From assembly GCF_003479605.1 (NCBI RefSeq), contig NZ_QUHR01000001.1, positions 186,001 through 250,000 on the forward strand: DNA of 64,000 nucleotides, in the 5' to 3' direction. Numbering within the stretch: the first letter of the stretch is position 1; the number at the start of each line of letters is the position of its first letter. Shown here one piece after another: positions 62,299 to 64,000 of the stretch. The notes beneath the pieces are model-generated. The model was not told the DNA's origin and ran no database searches. It saw nothing but the letters and a program-made list of their open reading frames with translations. A program made the position numbers and the translations under genes. The stretch is from Roseburia sp. AF12-17LB. Lineage in GTDB: Bacteria; Bacillota; Clostridia; Lachnospirales; Lachnospiraceae.

Positions 62299-62964
62299 AT
62301 GAGTGAAAATAAATCACAGAAGAAGCGCATATGGTTCATTACAATACTGATTCTACTGGTACTGTTATTAATCAGTCTCTTTGTTTCCGAACGAAGGGGG
62401 AAGATTGTATACAGGGAGTATCTTTCCGAAGATATCCTGACAGTAGATGGAGAAAAACTGCAGCTTGGGGATCTGGCAATGTATATCGCTTATGAGGAAC
62501 TGAAGGTAGAAGATGAGGCAGCAGCCTATGACTATTATGATACGAATAAGTATTGGAATCTTCATACCAGTGGAAGGTTTGTAAAAGAAGTGGCAAAGAC
62601 CCATGTCATCGAAATGGCAGTACATGATGAAATCTTTTACCGGCAGGCAATGGCAGAGAAACTGACGCTGGATGAAAAAGAAGAAGAACAGCTTTGCAGC
62701 CGTCAGGAGGATTTCTGGACGGATATGACAGAGGAACAGCAGGAAAGACTGGGCGTTGATAAAGCAGAGATAGATCGTCAGTTAGAGAAAGCTGCACTGG
62801 CACAGAAATATCAGAATCAGATAGCAGCAGAGAATAACAGTGATTTTGACGGTTACAGTGCCGGGGCAGAGCCATATGAGCAGATTTTAAAAGAACATAA
62901 GTATAAACTGAATGAGAAGCTCTGGGACAGAGTGGATTTTGGGAATATCATATTGAATCATTAG
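62299..62964 (+). CDS. Membrane-anchored protein of unknown function, SurA-like N-terminal part
   Basis: The 221-residue protein has one N-terminal transmembrane helix (about 12-28, WFITILILLVLLLISLF) and an extracytoplasmic helical region rich in Glu, Lys and Gln. The pattern of a short strand with VDGEKLQLGDLAMYIA and then long helices ending in DKAEIDRQLEKAALAQKYQ resembles the N-terminal chaperone part of SurA/PrsA-like foldases, but no PPIase domain is present. It starts 8 bp after the YqeY gene and ends 17 bp before map. Function cannot be assigned. Confidence 0.7.
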   Translation: MSENKSQKKRIWFITILILLVLLLISLFVSERRGKIVYREYLSEDILTVDGEKLQLGDLAMYIAYEELKVEDEAAAYDYYDTNKYWNLHTSGRFVKEVAKTHVIEMAVHDEIFYRQAMAEKLTLDEKEEEQLCSRQEDFWTDMTEEQQERLGVDKAEIDRQLEKAALAQKYQNQIAAENNSDFDGYSAGAEPYEQILKEHKYKLNEKLWDRVDFGNIILNH

Positions 62965-62981
62965 AATGGAAGGAAATAGAA

Positions 62982-63857
62982 ATGTCTGTAAAAATAGGTA
63001 GAAATGATCCCTGCTGGTGTGGCAGTGGAAGAAAGTATAAGACATGCCATCAGTCATTTGATGAGAAGATTGAAAAGTATCGTGAGGCAGGCTGTATTGT
63101 GCCAACCCATGATTTGATTAAGACACCGAAGGATATCGAAGGTATCAGGGAAAGTGCCAAAATTAATGTGGCAGTACTGGATTATGTGGCTGAGCATATC
63201 AAAGCCGGCATGAGTACAGAAGAAATTGACCGTATGGTATATGAGAAAACAACAGCTATGGGTGGAATCCCGGCACCACTTAATTATCAGGGATTTCCGA
63301 AGAGCGTCTGTACGTCAATTAATGAAGAGGTATGCCATGGTATTCCATCGGAGGATATTATTTTAAAGGATGGCGATATCATTAATGTGGATGTTTCCAC
63401 AATATTAGATGGATATTTTTCTGATTCCTCCAGAATGTTTCTGATTGGAGATGTCAGTGAAGAAAAGAAGCGTCTTGTCCAGGTAACGAAAGAATGTGTG
63501 GAAGAAGGCTTAAAAGCGGTAAAACCATGGGGCTTTTTAGGAGATATGGGGCAGGCAGTGCATGACCATGCTTATGAAAATGGCTATACTATCGTAAGAG
63601 AAATCGGTGGACATGGTGTTGGAAAAGAATTCCACGAAGAGCCATGGGTTGGCTATCACAGCAAGAGAGGAACCGAGATGCTCTTAGTTCCGGGCATGAT
63701 GTTTACGATTGAGCCAATGGTAAATATGGGAAAAGAAGCTATCTACATAGATGATGAAAATAACTGGACCGTGTATACAGAAGACGGACTTCCAAGTGCC
63801 CAGTGGGAGATTCAGGTTCTGGTAACCGAAGAGGGAACCGAAGTTATTTCCTGGTAG
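62982..63857 (+). CDS. map: Methionine aminopeptidase with N-terminal SEC-C zinc motif
   Basis: Removes the initiator methionine from new proteins. The 291-residue protein carries an N-terminal SEC-C motif (RNDPCWCGSGRKYKTCH, about 6-22) and the pita-bread MetAP domain (about 40-290) with CTSINEEVCHGIPS, the metal aspartates in VDVSTILDGYFSDSS, the histidine in GGHGVGKEFHEEPW and the glutamate in TIEPM. The SEC-C extension is present in a subset of Firmicutes MetAPs and may help ribosome binding. All catalytic residues are visible. Confidence 0.95.
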   Translation: MSVKIGRNDPCWCGSGRKYKTCHQSFDEKIEKYREAGCIVPTHDLIKTPKDIEGIRESAKINVAVLDYVAEHIKAGMSTEEIDRMVYEKTTAMGGIPAPLNYQGFPKSVCTSINEEVCHGIPSEDIILKDGDIINVDVSTILDGYFSDSSRMFLIGDVSEEKKRLVQVTKECVEEGLKAVKPWGFLGDMGQAVHDHAYENGYTIVREIGGHGVGKEFHEEPWVGYHSKRGTEMLLVPGMMFTIEPMVNMGKEAIYIDDENNWTVYTEDGLPSAQWEIQVLVTEEGTEVISW

Positions 63858-63873
63858 GTATCTCTTAAAAAAG

Positions 63874-64000
63874 CTATTTTTGAAAGAAAAACCGGATGGA
63901 AAGTTTCTCATTCTGGTAAGCGCAAAGATGCTTATAGATAACAAGCAGTGCAATTCCAAGGCAGGCAAAGTCAATGGAGAGAACCGGCACAAAGAGAAAG
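63874..64000 (-). CDS. Possible 3' end of a membrane protein gene (runs off the window)
   Basis: On the minus strand a frame from the window edge to a TAG (63876-63874) reads FLFVPVLSIDFACLGIALLV, then IYKHLCAYQNEKLSIRFFFQK. It is a hydrophobic helix followed by a short basic tail, convergent with map. Only about 41 codons are visible, with no homology I can name, so this rests on reading frame and composition alone. Confidence 0.35.
   Translation of the reverse strand, partial: FLFVPVLSIDFACLGIALLVIYKHLCAYQNEKLSIRFFFQK

Overview
The window reads as a chromosomal segment of a low-to-mid GC, Gram-positive, spore-forming anaerobe of the Clostridia, most likely a butyrate-forming Lachnospiraceae. 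The grounds are SpoVG, Veg, a YtvI-like sporulation permease and a SPOCS/LysM protein; a DnaD/DnaI-type replication restart pair; glycogen synthesis by a GlgC/GlgD pair; a butyryl-CoA:acetate-type CoA-transferase that keeps family motifs seen in gut butyrate producers; and AGGAGG-like ribosome binding sites throughout. No rRNA, tRNA, CRISPR array, transposase or prophage was recognised.

Layout. 1-4.7 kb (minus strand): the start of prs, a DnaI-like helicase loader, a DnaD protein and murC, with three TTATCCACA-type DnaA boxes between murC and dnaD. 5-18 kb (plus strand): glgC-glgD-spoVG, then an N-terminal-only GlmU, pth, mfd, a PrsA-like foldase, aroK, an M23 peptidase and murA. 18-27.7 kb: an HD-GYP protein, a SAM riboswitch with metK, a two-component system, a pseudouridine synthase, YtvI, the CoA-transferase and a glycosyltransferase. 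27.9-33.4 kb: an EamA transporter, rlmI, a DUF4143 ATPase, a decayed regulator and an RlmD-like methyltransferase. 33.5-37.7 kb is accessory: an AT-rich pair (GIY-YIG/DUF4357 nuclease and a four-helix membrane protein), then an Lsa-type ABC-F protein preceded by a three-codon leader ORF and an attenuator, then a DUF4186 protein. 37.8-42.5 kb: three transporters (AGCS, NSS, SulP). 42.5-45.4 kb is gene-poor and holds a surface-protein relic, a broken mscL and hairpin repeats around dus and a phosphodiesterase. 45.4-64 kb: nfo, a vitamin B6 salvage pair, a chemoreceptor, a dNTPase-like HD protein, hpf, an XRE-TPR regulator, ddl-murF, plsC, veg, SPOCS/LysM, an NlpC/P60 hydrolase, yqeY and map.

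How the genes work together: cell-wall precursor genes (murC, the GlmU fragment, murA, ddl, murF) are spread across the window together with wall remodelling enzymes (M23, NlpC/P60) and an extracellular foldase, next to replication/repair genes (dnaD, dnaI, mfd, nfo) and translation quality functions (pth, hpf, rlmI, rlmD-like, dus, ABC-F). The most unusual material is non-coding. (1) A family of long inverted-repeat elements has three copies that share a hairpin with compensatory base changes at a fixed 38-nt distance from a conserved GTTAG. (2) A second, GC-rich structured repeat occurs in two copies, both between convergent genes. (3) An attenuation leader lies upstream of the ABC-F gene. 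(4) A terminator hairpin carries the ribosome binding site of the next gene. Four gene relics (flavodoxin, XRE/zinc ribbon, surface repeat, mscL) show ongoing gene loss.
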